DNA of 64,000 nucleotides from Corylus avellana (Eukaryota > Streptophyta > Magnoliopsida > Fagales > Betulaceae). Within the stretch, counting starts at the first letter, position 1. Every line of letters starts with the position of its first letter. The DNA lies in NCBI RefSeq assembly GCF_901000735.1, contig NC_081545.1:7741540-7805539 (forward strand), in the 5' to 3' direction. Shown here one piece after another: positions 10,858-22,503 of the stretch. The notes below the pieces were generated by a model. It was not told the DNA's origin. It did not search any database and saw only the letters and a program-made list of their open reading frames with translations. The position numbers and the translations under genes were made by a program.

Positions 10858-11169
10858 ATTCTCCACCTCAGTGAATATTCACCACTTTACTATTGCACTC
10901 CACCTAGGCTTGAATTTCATCAAGTCTTCAATACAAAACTCTACATAACATCTCCTCCAATATCTACACGGGCAATCACAAGCTACAAAAGCAATCAAAT
11001 CCAAGCACCTCTTGAACTTAAGAAGACACATCAATTGAATCTGTCACCATACTATCTTGAAGAAAATAGAAATCATCAACTTTGTTACCTTCCGTCACAA
11101 CCAATGAGCCTTTTTTCACCTGAATAACTCCACATTCACCGCAAAACATGTATCTAGGGGGGTACAAAG

Positions 11170-12075
11170 TGTTAGTTCTTGTGTTGGCTTAATTCAGTTC
11201 CAAAATGGAGAAACTACTGTTCACGAGCTCAAACACTGATATAGAATGCTCAGAATCCAATCTCCACTGTTCATAATGTATATTCATATGTCATGAACGT
11301 TTCTACAAAATTTCAGCTCAATCGGACCACAAACGCCCATCGAACGGAGCTGTTGATCAAGATTGGACAGCATTTTCAGAATGCTGTTTCACTCATTGCA
11401 TGCCGAGTCCGGATAGGTCTTCCCCGTGTCCGGACTGCAATTCCAAAAACCTTATTTTTGCTCCGCAAGGCTGTGTCCGGAGAGCCCATTAACCTATCCG
11501 GACACCCCATACCTATTATGCCCAAAAACATGTTTTTAGTGGGCCCAGGTCTAGAGTTAAATGTACTGATATATATACATCATTATAGAAGAGTGAGGCA
11601 CGGATTTTCACCCCCAAAGAGTTCGTCGGAGGCTGTGCTAAGAGAGATCATATGTGGTGAGCGTTAAATTGAATCTCTTAGAGTTTTAGTTATTCCTTTG
11701 ATAAATCTACGGTTGACAAGTCTATCGGAAGAGTCTGGTAAAGGAGAATCACGTTGAAGAAGATTGTGAGTAAGGAGACGAGTTGTAAGCTTGTCGATCT
11801 TACAGAGCCAAGGTCTTGCAAAGGGTTGTAAGTGTTCCTAGTGTCTGTAATCTCTGGATAATCTTTTGATCGTGATTTCTTGGGTTTGGCTGCTCCGGAG
11901 AGGTTTTACTTTTAGATCGGTTTCTAAAAGGTTTCCTTTTTGTAACCAAAATATCTGTGTCTGCCTTTTTATTGCTTTATATATTTTAGGTGATTAAATT
12001 GTTTATTGCTTCATAGTATTAATTCTGCATAAATTGTAATAAACAAGTTTTTGGAGTCTGGCACAACGTTTTTCA
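11170..12075 (+). mobile_element. Solo LTR of a Sirevirus-like element, in copy A only
   Basis: A 906-bp insertion, TGTTAGTTCTTGTG to GTTTTTCA, flanked by CAAAG on both sides (11165-11169 and 12076-12080). Copy B has the uninterrupted CAAAG site at about 23525, so this inserted after the duplication. Its start resembles the minus-strand start of the LTR at 50779-51796 (TGTTAGGTTATGTTTTGGCT) and it also carries TCCGGA motifs (about 11408-11510) before a TATA-like box near 11567. No internal region or second LTR remains, so it arose by LTR-LTR recombination. Confidence 0.8.
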
Positions 12076-12100
12076 CAAAGTGCCCAATAAAATAAGATTT

Positions 12101-13224
12101 TTATTCAAATCTGTGTTGAACATTCTTCAAAATCCTAACAATCCCGTCGTGCATCCTTATTCTGACTACACCAACACCAATAATCTTGCAGGTGACATCA
12201 TTTCCCATCAAAACTAAACCACCATTGACTAACTCATAATTAATAAACCAATCATTTTTAGGGGACATATGAGCAGTATATGGAGTATAAAGGACCCACT
12301 TGTCATAAAAACGACTATTAGAAATGGTAACTATGAGGACAAATTCTGAATCCTCAACATTTTCTTCAACAACACTAGCCACAGAAGATAAACTTTCCTT
12401 ATCACCTTCCTCTTTCTTTTTCAGCCTTAGACATTCGGATTTGTAATGCCCAAACATTTTGCAATAGTAACACTTAGCTTTGCTCTTTGAGTTAGACTGT
12501 TATTGATCTCCTCTATCTGAGTCTTTATCACTGAACCGACCTCTAAAATTAGAGGAATTTTCCGAACGACTCCTAACAAATAGACCTTGTGCCTGATTGT
12601 CACTACCTTTTCCGTTCAATCTTGTCCTCAGCTCCATAGAATTCAAAACAGATTTAACATCAGTTAAGGAAATGGTATTTCTACAATACAACATTAAATT
12701 AATAAAATTATCAAATGACGCAGGTAGTGAACATAATAAAATTAAGGGCTTGATCCTCATTATCAACTTTAATATCAATATTTTTTCAAATCCATAAGAA
12801 TTTTGTTAAATTCATCAAGATGATCACAAAGAGGCGTACCTTCCTGCATCATGAGGGTATATAACCGTTGTTTTAGAAATAAACGGTTAGTGAGAAACTT
12901 CTTCATTTACAAATTTTCTAACTTTTACTAAAGTCCAGCTGCAGTTTCTTCATCGGCAACATCTCTCAAAACTCCATCTAAAAGAGAACAAAATTATTCT
13001 GTGGGCTTTTTCTTCAAATTCTCCACGTTCCTCAATTTCATCAATTGCTTTAATACCAATTCTATCCTCGAATGGTTCCAAAACCTTCGCCAATCCTTAT
13101 TGTTGCAACAAAGCACGCATCTTGATTCACCAAAGGATGAAACTATTATGACCATCAAAGTTTTCTACTTCAAATTTTGTAGTTTTCATTCCACAAAATA
13201 AACATCTGGGCTCTGATACCAATT
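12101..13224 (-). pseudogene. Gag and protease remnant of gag-only Copia A
   Basis: Read on the minus strand from 13224: a degraded gag start, a UBN2 segment (LILLCSLPASFDNF, 12500-12778), a zinc knuckle (CYYCKMFGHYKSEC, near 12440-12480) and a protease-like segment (12101-12457) in which the catalytic Asp position reads Tyr (WVLYTPYTAH; copy B keeps WVLDTPCTAH). It ends where integrase would normally begin. Several stops break it. Confidence 0.75.
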
Positions 13225-14024
13225 TCTTGTGCCAAATACAAATCTAGATCACAAAAGAAGCAAAAAAGTGCAAAATAAGAAAAATACCACAACCACATTA
13301 GACACCAAAATTTAAGTGGTTCGGCCTAACAAGCTTACATCTACTAGCACAGACAATCTAGGAGAAATTTTATAAATAAAAGTGGAGTACAAAGAGTAGT
13401 ACAAACAAAACCACTCAAACTCAAAAGTCTAATGCACCCAAATCTCATTCTCACATAAAAGAGAATTACATAAAAGAGAATAAATACTCTAAAATCTCCA
13501 AGTCACCGTGTGACCAAAACAAATTGTGAGAATCACAAGTGAGATATCTTTTTGCCTCTCTCCTATTAGTTCCTCAAACAAACCTCATTCTCATATGAAA
13601 GAAGTATTGTTGCAGACAAAGCACTTCCTTTGATGCAATAAGTCTTCATTCGGTGGAACAAATGTACAAAGCACTAACAAATACAAATGGACAAAGCACT
13701 AATAAATACAAATGGACAAAGCACTAAACCCCATTTCAGCAACTTCATTCGGTGCAAAAGCCACAATTGCCTAACAATCAACAAAAGTCTTCTCTATGGT
13801 GGATGACATATGGGTCCATCTCTTTTGATAAAAGAGCAACCAAATAAATCTTCCCATTTGACTAATATAAGCGAATTACCATGTTCAACATATATCCACA
13901 GAAAGTGTGGATTTCCACCGATTTATGCTCCAGCTTTACTTTTCATTCAATTTATTATAATGTGCCAAGAAACAAAACACATCCAACATGTGGCCCCACA
14001 CTAATATGAGCCAATTTTCCAACA
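13225..14024 (-). repeat. 5' LTR of gag-only Copia A
   Basis: An 800-bp LTR that starts next to the initiator-Met tRNA primer-binding site (GGCTCTGATACCAA on the plus strand) and ends CCAATTTTCCAACA, followed by ATATT. Confidence 0.75.
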
Positions 14025-14363
14025 ATATTTTTATTATAATATATAAGGTACAGTTAAAATAGAAAACAAATAATAACAAATAACATACTTGAATGGCAAA
14101 AATCTATTGATGACTATTGCCTAAATTCTAAAGTATAAAGAATAACTTATCAAAAAAATTGTTAATATTATTTTAGGATAAACGCAAAATCAAACAAGTG
14201 TTTTTGAAACTTTTTACCAAACATATGAACTCTTTGTTTGGCACAACTTTTTAGATACTAAAATTACTTTTTAAGCTCCTTACCACAACCCAAACATGCT
14301 TAATATATATATAGTTTGAGTAAAAACTGATTTATTGTTATTGTTGTTGAAACGGTTCTTTGA
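14025..14363. other. Intron-like flank of kinase remnant
   Basis: A/T-rich non-coding sequence, also present at 25421-25783. The last part (GAGTAAAAACTGATTTATT) resembles the intron before exon 6 of the intact gene (31965-32035), so this is the residue of that intron. Confidence 0.5.
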
Positions 14364-14880
14364 ATGGAAAATGAAAACTTGCAAGATCAAAAGCTACACA
14401 TATGTTTGGACCGGCAGATGCGCTTCAAAATAATTTTTGGAATAGCTTGTGGGCTTGTTTACCTTCATCATGACTCCAGATTGAGGGTCATCCACATAGA
14501 TCTAAAAACCAGCAACATTTGTCTAGACGAGAATATGAACCCCAAAATATCTGACTTTGGCTTTGCAAAGATATTTAGAGGCGAAGAAACTAGAACAAAC
14601 ACAACCCGACTAATTGGAACTTAGTAAGTTTACTATACACTGTAGCATAATTTTAAATCCCCAAATTCTGTTGACAGAAAGATTATTCAATTTCCATATC
14701 CAATGATAAATGTTGGCATGCAGCGGCCATATGTCTCCGGAATATGTAATTGATGGATTTTTCTTAATTAAATCAAATGTTTTTAGCTTTGGTGTAGTTC
14801 TACTTGAAATTAAAAGTGAAAAAAAAAAAAAAGGATAAAGAATACAAAATTTTACCAGTCAGAACTAGCCATGTGAACAT
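14364..14880 (+). pseudogene. Receptor-kinase remnant, exons 6-7 (unit 1)
   Basis: It is homologous to exons 6 and 7 of the intact gene at 32036-32528, with the intron between them preserved. Exon 6 reads [15 protein letters not shown] and IHIDLKTSN and keeps SDFGFAK. The catalytic loop HRD has become HID, and the activation segment ends in a stop at the exon border (GTT-like boundary then TAG). Exon 7 (about 14717-14880: [15 protein letters not shown], [10 protein letters not shown]) degrades into an A run. No lectin, membrane or ATP-loop exons remain in this unit. Confidence 0.85.
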
Positions 14881-15350
14881 GAGCTGTCCAAGTGGGTAAT
14901 AATAATAATAATAACAATAATAATAAATAATAATAATTGGACTTCATCCCTTATCCCTTTATTTTTTTTCTATTTTAACTAGAAAATTTACCTTTTGAAA
15001 CACCCCTCATCCCTTTATCTAATTAAATCTCTCTCTGCTTCATTTTATTATTATTAGGAAAAAAAATACATTTTACCCCCTTGAACTATACACTCATTTG
15101 CACTTTGACGTCAAATGTTTAAAACGTGACACTTGACCCCCTCAAACTTCTAAATTATTGCAATTCGACTATTCTGACTTCTTTTTTTTTCCTCAAAATG
15201 CCCCCATCCCAAATTAAAAAAAAATAATAAAAAAAATAAATAAATAAAAAAAATTAAGGGGTAACCGACCACCCCAGTTGGGCCTGGGGGTGGCTTCAGC
15301 CACCCAAGATAGGCCACCACTTCAAATCCATTTGAGATGAGAGAATGGAG

Positions 15351-15398
<48 letters not shown>

Positions 15399-15702
15399 AG
15401 TACTACATAACTCAAAAAAAAGCTTTCCCAAATTAAAAAGTCGGATGTAGTATTCCTTATGAGTTTTCACTACAATGATATATAGTTAAATTAGTTAAAA
15501 AGTTAATTTGGCTAGGTGAACGTGAATGCTGCGCGCATAAGTGGTGACTACAAGTATTCACACGGTTCAGTCAAGGGACACAACCCCTTACAAAGAAAAC
15601 AGAGGAAACAACTTCTCACAAAGCAAAAAACAAGGGAAACAACCTACAAATCAAAATTACAAAAAATAGTAGCAGGTAAATTCCACAAAGAGCACAACAA
15701 AA
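14881..15702. other. Non-coding, microsatellites and a degraded repeat
   Basis: It contains an (AAT)n tract near 14900-14937, a long (TA)n tract at about 15355-15393, and a segment with CCCCCTTGAACTATA, ACGTCAAATG and GGCCTGGGGGTGGC..CAGCCACCC motifs (about 15075-15320) that recurs at 26520-26780 and looks like a transposon fragment. The last 150 bases (15560-15702) are absent from unit 2, where other sequence takes their place. Confidence 0.5.
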
Positions 15703-15987
15703 GTGAATAAGTATCACAACATTGAGTTGAATCAACTTTCAACTTTATTTAGATTTAATAGCTCAAGTAACTTGAATAAGGGATTCGTTAGCTTATATCT
15801 TTCAGGATTTAGACGTAGCTGTAAGGAGGCTGGAGGCCTTAAAAGTAAAATACACCAATCTTTAATTTCTAGTTCTAGGGATTTTGATAAGTTGGAAAAT
15901 CTACATGATCAGCTGCAACTTAATGAACCAACCCACACTCAACAAGGAAATCGTTCCCACATGGAAATACAATCAACACCAACGGCT
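15703..15987 (+). other. Conserved orphan segment (unit 1 copy)
   Basis: About 285 bp nearly identical to 27163-27435 and open in the same frame in both. The inferred peptide (LNQLSTLFRFNSSSNL, SLYLSGFRRSCKEAGG, QSLISSSRDFDKLENLHDQ) resembles nothing I recognise. It stops at the gap. It may be non-coding sequence that happens to be open, given that the duplicates are recent. Confidence 0.35.
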
Positions 15988-16087
15988 NNNNNNNNNNNNN
16001 NNNNNNNNNNNNNNNNNNNNNNNNNNNNNNNNNNNNNNNNNNNNNNNNNNNNNNNNNNNNNNNNNNNNNNNNNNNNNNNNNNNNNNN
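15988..16087. other. Assembly gap (100 N) at the duplication junction
   Basis: Exactly 100 N. By comparison with the layout around 27436-28700 and 721-3837, it may hide several kilobases, including a receptor-kinase 5' flank and the left end of the second copy. Confidence 0.98.
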
Positions 16088-16634
16088 TCAATAACTCCAC
16101 TTCCCATCAAAGTAAAAGTTATACAATACATGAAACTGCTTCTCTTAATTAACCAAGAGTTTAAAGAATGGGATTAGGTAACCTTACACCATTAATAGTC
16201 GTAACAGTTTTTCATGTGGGTTATTGAATTCTTATATTCTCCCACTTAGCCCACATGACTAATACTATTTGACTCTAATATGGTTAACATTAAGCGCGCA
16301 AAACATCTAATCCATCCTTACTTTAATTTGGTCATCATAAATACCACAATCAAACAACCTACTAGTGTGAGTCATGGCGGTTGTACATCAAAAGGCGACA
16401 TAGTCTCTTCCATGTACCACAACACTAACAACCTGTTTAACCATGGTTCATAAATGAGAAGTATTGTCTAAAATGGTCCAACAAAAATGTCTGTTGTCAA
16501 AGACTATTCCTGTTGTCATTCATCCAATCTTATATGTACATTCAAAATGGAAAACAGGAAAGAATCAGAAACATATTTAATGAGATCTAAAAAATGTCTA
16601 ATAACATAAACAAACATTATGCAATCCATAAATA

Positions 16635-17547
16635 TTATGGGCACAACGGGTTACAATTAAGACCCATTTTGTTAACGTGTTCCTTAAATGTCTTTGGTGG
16701 TAACCCTTTTGTTAATGGATCTGCAATCATGAGCTTTGTATTAATATGTTCTATAGACACTCTTTGTTTCTGAACTTCCTCCTTAACGACAAAATATTTA
16801 ATCTCCATATGTTTAATTAGCACCATTAGAATATCTGTTGTTCTTGGAGAAAAACACAGCTGCAGAATTATCACAATAAATTTTCAACGCCTTGCCAATA
16901 GTGTCGACAATTCCAAGTCCTGAAATAAAGTTCCACAACCATAAGCCATGAACAGTGGCCTCAAAGCACGTCACAAATTCAGCTTCCATTGTGGATGAAG
17001 CAATGATGGTCTATTTTGCACTTTTCCATGAGATTGCTCTTCCAGCTAACAAAAATAGATAACCAAAAGTTGATTTTCTACTATCAACACATCCGGCAAA
17101 GTCTAAATCGGAGTAGCCAATCACCTCTAAGTGATTAGACCTCTTAAAAGTGAGCATGTAATCTTTTGTTCCTCGTAAGTACCTCATCACTTTCTTTGTA
17201 GCTTTCCAATGATCTATTCCAGGATTGCTTTGGTATCTGCCCAGCATACCAACTGCAAAACTGATGTCTGGCCTAGTGCACGTTTGTGCATACATCAAGC
17301 TTCCTACCACTGAAGCATAAGGAATTCTTTCCATTTGTTTACCTTCCCATTCATTCTGTGGACATTGCATGAGACTAAACTTATCCCCCTTTTGAATTGG
17401 AGCAACACTAGCTAAACAATTCTCCATGCCAAATCTCTCTAAAACTCTTTCAATATATTGTTTTTGAGACAACCCTAACAATCCACGTGATCGTTCTCGG
17501 AATATTTCTATTCCTATAACATAGGTTGCCTCACCCATATCTTTCAT
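16635..17547 (-). pseudogene. Copia B RNase H region
   Basis: Minus-strand remnant with LGLSQKQYIERVLERF, RPDISFAVGMLGRY, YSDLDFAGCVDSRKS and, after a stop near 17010, the C-terminal IKYFVVKEEVQ and ADPLTKGLPPKTF segments. The stop replaces the Gln of the usual SAKQ segment. It could not yield an active enzyme. Confidence 0.83.
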
Positions 17548-18646
17548 TTCAAAGTTCTTAGAGAGAAATTCCTTGGTTCGTGCAATAAACCAAGATCATT
17601 ACTAGAAAGCAATATGTCGTCAACATATAGAATTAGGAACATAAACTTGCTCCCACTAACCTTGAAGTATATACACCGATCAACAGTGTTTTCCTTAAAA
17701 CCGAAGGGAGTAATGGTATCATTGAACTTAAGATACCATTGTCTGGAAGCTTGTTTAAGTCCATATATTGACTTATTTAATTTGCAAACCATGTGCTCTT
17801 TTTCCTTTGTTGAGAAACCTTCAGGTTGGTCCATATAGACTTCCTCCTCTAAACTTCCATTCAAAAATGCAGTTTTCACATCTATTTGATGCAACTCTAA
17901 ATCATAATGAGCTACTAAAGCCATAACGATTCTAAGTGAGTCCTTCTTAGACACAGGAGAGAATGTTTCCTTATAATCAATGCCTCCTCTCTGAGTAAAA
18001 CCTTTAGCCACAAGCCTAGCTTTATATTGTTCGATATTGCCATATGAGTCACGCTTGGTCTTGAAGACCCATTTACACCTGACTATCTTATATCCTTCAG
18101 GCAATTCAACGAGATCCCAGACTTTATTGTGGTCCATTGATTTCAACTCATCATTCATGGCATCAATCCATTTAACAGAATCATTACTTTCAATGGCTTG
18201 TGAAAATGAAACCGGATCCTTACTTGTGCCTATATCAAAATCAGATTCTTGTAAATAAACAACATAATCACCTGAAATAGCGGATCTTCATTCTCTTTGA
18301 GACCTTCTTAGTGCTATTCCTTGTGATTCTTCTATAATTGGTTCATTGGTGATAATCTCATTATGGAGTGATTGATCAATAACTTGTTGTTCAACATTGT
18401 CAAATGATTGTACAACCGTAGGAACAACAACTTCTTTAGAAGTTATGGGTAGTGGGACTTTTACCCTAACTTCTTGAATAACCACATTTTGTGATTTATC
18501 ACTCCCATTGATTTCACCATTCTCAAGGAATCTGGCATTATCGGTTTCAACAATTTTTGTGCTATGTGTAGGACAGTAAAACCTATATACCCTTTGGATT
18601 TTTCTGGATAACCAATAAAGTAACCACTAATGGTTTTCAAATCCAA
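17544..18646 (-). pseudogene. Copia B reverse transcriptase and linker
   Basis: The minus-strand reverse transcriptase is open over 17544-18158: KWVFKTKRDSYGN, ARLVAKGFTQRGG, HQIDVKTAFLNG, YGLKQASRQWY, and the catalytic LYVDDILL. Upstream, the acidic linker (18288-18646) is in shifted frames with a stop near 18290. A frameshift near 17550 (one base lost relative to copy A) ends the reverse transcriptase. Confidence 0.85.
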
Positions 18647-18659
18647 TTTCTTTTCATGT

Positions 18660-19600
18660 GGATTGTAAATTCTAGCCGCCGCAGGACAACCTCAAACATG
18701 CAGGTGTCTTAAACTTGGTTTCCTTCCAGTCCACAATTCAAAAGGAGTCTTTGGAACTGCTTTAGAAGGGACTTTATCAATAAATATACAGCGGTCTTAA
18801 GGACTTCCATCCACAATGAAATGGATAAAAAAGAATTACTTAACATACTCCTAACCATATCCATTAGAGTACGATTACGCCTTTCAGCTACTCCATTCTA
18901 CTGAGGCGTACCTAGCATAGTGTATTGTGCACAAATGCCATGCTTTTCAAGGAGTTTAGCAAATGGGTCAGGGCATTGACCCAATCCATCATACCTTCCA
19001 TAATACTCGCCACCTCTGTCTGATCTGACAACTTTCACTTTTCTATCTAATTGTCTTTCAACCTTAGTAATGTATACCTCCAAAGCATTTACTGCTTGAG
19101 ATTTTTCATGCAACAAATAGATATAACAATAACGTGAAAAATCATCAATAAAGGTGATAAAATATTTTTCTCTACTAAAAGATGGTGAGTCAAAAGGTCC
19201 ACAAATGTCTGTATGGACAATTTCAAGAAGTCCTTCACTTCTTGTAGCACCTTTCTTTGTGTGTTTGGTTTGTTTTTCCTTAATACAATCCATACACACA
19301 CCAAAATCAGTAAAATCTAGATTCGGAAGAATCTCATCTTTTACTAATCTTTCTAATCTTTCTCTGGATATATGACCTAGTCTTTTGTGCCACAAGATGG
19401 AAGAATTTTCATTAATTAGGCTACGTTTAGTTCCAACATTATGATGCAGAGTTAGAAGACTTTAAGCAAAATGGCTATTAAGATTCAATTTATAAAGACC
19501 ATCACATAGATTCCCTGAACCAACGAAAGAGGTGTTTTTAAATAAATTGAATCTTTTATTGCGGAATGTAAAGGAATAACCATCAAGATCAAGGTTAGAT
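18660..19600 (-). pseudogene. Copia B integrase
   Basis: The minus-strand core (18898-19395) carries [47 protein letters not shown] and GTPQ; the catalytic-Glu segment follows after a CAG-to-TAG stop at 18898-18900. The upstream segment near 19460 has another stop. The Asp and Gly residues lost in copy A are intact here. Confidence 0.83.
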
Positions 19601-19614
19601 AAAGAAACCAAATT

Positions 19615-20811
19615 TCAAGAAATAGAAGGAACATAAAGAGTCTGAAACAAATCTAGGTAACAACCAGTATCTAGAAACAAACGAAAGGTTCTGATGGCAA
19701 CAACTTGAACTTTAACCCCATTTCCCATGACTATGAAATTTTCATTTGGGTTTAAATTATGGATTGTAAGGAAGCCCTGCATCGAATTAGAAATATGAAC
19801 AGTAGAACTTGAGTCAATCCACCAAGTATTGGAAGGAAAAACAGTAAGATTTGATTCGAAACATACGCAAGCTAAAGGCTTACCTTTCTTTTCGAACCAT
19901 GCCTTACGTTTGAGGCAATCTTTCTTAACATGCCCAAACTTTCGGTAGAAATGGCACATAACACTGTTTAGTCCCTTTTGATGAACCTCAATTACTTAAG
20001 GAGGTCCATTAACTTTAGGTGACTCTATCTTTTTGCCCTTTTTAGGCTTCTTCCACTTCTTTTTGGCTCCATGAGTTACAAGATGAACATAATGATATCC
20101 TTGTTGCTTAAGCCTTGCCTCTTCTTGAACAAGCATACTGGCCAATTCATTTACATTCCACTTATCTTTAATAGTGTTGTAATGAATTTGAAATGGCCCA
20201 TATTGAGAAGGCAAGGAATTCAAGATAAATTGCATAAGAAAAAATCCATCCACATTCATCCCAAGAGCCTTTAATTTAGCAGCTCGATTTGTCATTTCAA
20301 GGATATGCTCATGCATCCCACATGTACCATCAAATTTCATGGTGGTAAGTTCAGCCATCAATGTCCCAGCAAGAGACTTGTCAGCTGAACGGAAACGTTC
20401 TTCCACAGTTGTAAAGAATTCTTTAGCACTATCACATTTAGGAAGTGTTGACTTAATATTATTCGCTATGCTCATTCGTATAAACATAATGCTCAATCTG
20501 TTCGATCTTTCCCAAGACATGTATAATGCCTCTTCTTCCGCACTGCTTGAATTAGTAATAGCAAGCGGTTTCTCAGTCTGGAGTGCCAAATCAAGATCCA
20601 GAACACCAAAGTGAAACTGAACTTGTTCAGACCAGTCAGAGAAATTTGTTCCATTAAGAATCGGAACAGATGAAGCATGCGAATGTAGCGAAATAGGAAC
20701 TGACACTGCAATAAAATAAATGCTCACTATATTAATGCTATTAGTTATCAAACATAAAATAATATTTGAAGTAGTACTACTGCAATTCACCTTTGGGGGG
20801 AAATTACGATA

Positions 20812-20850
<39 letters not shown>

Positions 20851-20853
20851 CAT
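19615..20853 (-). pseudogene. Copia B gag and protease start
   Basis: The gag part (19996-20700) is open and contains SVPILNGTNFSDWSEQVQFHFG, the segment interrupted in copy A, then LPSQYGPFQIHYNTI. A stop near 19995 separates it from the zinc knuckle, in which the second Cys is Tyr (CHFYRKFGHVKKDC), and from the protease start WWIDSSSTVHISN. The protease active-site Gly is Ser (DSGS in copy A reads DSSS), so this protease would be dead. The first codons from 20853 lie in a TA microsatellite and are not gag. Confidence 0.83.
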
Positions 20854-20859
20854 TATGGT

Positions 20860-21873
20860 GATTACCTTTCACCTATAGGAATAATTAATAATGCATCCGT
20901 AATTCGATAGATTCGTTACCTTTGGGTATCCAGTTCCAATTCTCAATTAAGGATGCACATTAATTATCCTATCTTAGTTTATCAATCACTTGAAAGGTGG
21001 TGCACCTTTGGGTCAATCAAAAATATTCATGTGATTAAAAAACTGTAAAAATTTGCAATGTCATTGTCTTAATACGTGGGATATAGGTATTAAGTTTCAA
21101 ACATTCAACTTGAAATCTATGAATCATTCTAGTTGGGTCACTTTGGTAATCACAAAACTATTTCATAATATAGATTTCAATTCGAAACAATAACAATGCA
21201 AGACGAATAATAATAATAATAATAGTATGCTTTTAACATTGATTGACATAAATATTCATGTTTATAACCAACAAGAAAATAACACATGAAATAAAACAAT
21301 CAATATTTTGAAGACAAAACGTATACTGCCAATGTATATAACTTGCTACAAAAGATCTTCATAAACTGTGCATACCAATATTCATAAAAGAATTTGCCAT
21401 ATGCAAAAGTACTCAACCGAAAGTATTGTCATTAAAAGACAAAATATTAAACACACATAAATAATAGCCATGCGTTAACTGTGCAACTTGATAACAGTTT
21501 AACAGGAGCACAAACAAATAATGAAAAATACGAGTGATGTTTTTCCTAAACGGTGAAATGAACTTTGAATGTGTCAGAGGTGTTAATATGGGTATAGATA
21601 TAACAGATCTATAGAAATAAATGTTAACACATTAAATTATCCATAGTATACGGATGTTACAGTTCCCACAAAATCATGCGACAAAATCAAATCATAAACC
21701 GTTTTGCATCCAGTTGGCTCAGTGTGTATATGTACAGATGACAAATTCGAAAGATCACACAATAACAACAAATAAATTCTAAGAGAATTGTGTAAGAATA
21801 TGAATAATGTAAAACTCATACATATTTCTTAATGGAAAAACATGAAAGTTACAACTAAGGCTCTGATATCACA
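20860..21873 (-). other. Copia B untranslated leader
   Basis: Counterpart of 8372-9512 with the same ACCTTTGGGT motifs (about 20790, 20919 and 21004). No coding sequence. Confidence 0.6.
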
Positions 21874-22252
21874 TGTAAAAAATTTATATTGGCATAAATT
21901 ATATCTCTTTCTAGATCTTAACTATCATGATTTTCACTATAAATAAATGAAAGAAACATACCAGAATCCATAGCAATGAAATCTTCTAAAGACCCACACG
22001 CTAGGAAATGGTTTCTCTCACTTGACCCACTTAAGATGCACAGAGATGATGGAGGATTGTGCATATTTATAGGGTAGAGAGAGGACCGGTTTCCTTTATT
22101 CATTCAATAACTCCACTTCCCATCAAAGTAGAAGTTATACAATATATGAAACTGCTTCTCTTAATTAACCAAGAGTTTAAAGAATGGGATTAGGTAACTT
22201 TACACCATTAATAGTCGTAACAATTTTTCATGTGAGTTATTGAATTCTTACA
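21874..22252 (-). repeat. Copia B 5' LTR
   Basis: A 379-bp LTR, TGTAAAAAATTTAT to GAATTCTTACA, followed by ATATG at 22253-22257. Confidence 0.9.
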
Positions 22253-22257
22253 ATATG

Positions 22258-22503
22258 TATATATTTATAGCCCAAAACTCTAAACCTAATAAAATATGAC
22301 ATAAATATTCTCAAAACCTTAAACCTAATAAAATAACAACATAAAATCGGTTTAAGCTAAAAAAAGGCGAAAAAATAACATAATGTCTCCCGCATGCACT
22401 CGATTGCAGGCACAGGAGCGATTGATTGCAGTTCTAGGGACCGGGCACTTGATCGTAGTCCAGTGTGCGCTCGATCGCAATACTAGGGACTCAATCTGCA
22501 TCA
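22258..22503 (-). repeat. Solo LTR (acidic-ORF family), right part, copy B
   Basis: Counterpart of 9896-10141 with the TATA box, CGATCGCA motifs and CTGCATCA end, followed by the GTGGT target duplication (22504-22508). Its left part is in the gap. Confidence 0.7.

Larger units (their letters stand above)
3306..14024 (-). mobile_element. Gag/protease-only Copia retrotransposon (copy A), nested host
   Basis: Minus-strand LTR element. The 5' LTR is 13225-14024 (TGTTG-like start, CAACA end). The 3' LTR is split: 3306-3390 then 10142-10857. A primer-binding site for initiator-Met tRNA lies at about 13209-13222 (reads TTGGTATCAGAGCCC on the minus strand), and a polypurine tract (AGGTGGAGAAT) abuts 10857. 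The flanks are ATGTT (3301-3305) and ATATT (14025-14029), a decayed 5-bp duplication. After removing later insertions the interior is only about 1.5 kb and encodes gag and a protease-like segment, with no integrase, reverse transcriptase or RNase H. It therefore needed enzymes from another element. Confidence 0.7.
3838..15987 (+). repeat. Tandem duplication, copy A
   Basis: This stretch is collinear with 16088-27435: Copia, solo-LTR part, gag-only Copia, kinase remnant and orphan segment in the same order. Differences are substitutions, short indels, the 906-bp solo LTR found only here, and a replaced stretch near 15560. Both ends abut the gap at 15988-16087, so the true limits are hidden. 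Confidence 0.85.
16088..22252 (-). mobile_element. Copia retrotransposon, copy B (left end in gap)
   Basis: Same insertion as 3609-9890, carried along by the duplication. The left LTR is partial (16088-16236, ending CTTATA instead of CTTACA). The right LTR is complete (21874-22252) and followed by ATATG. The primer-binding site is better preserved (CTCTGATATCACA at about 21861-21873). Integrase and reverse transcriptase motifs are closer to consensus than in copy A, but stops and frameshifts remain. Confidence 0.88.

Noticed and set aside
15355..15393. Long (TA)n tract as a regulatory or replication signal.
   Set aside because: (TA)n tracts occur at many places here (20813, 25698, 27111, 39532, 55224) and vary between copies, as expected for microsatellites.
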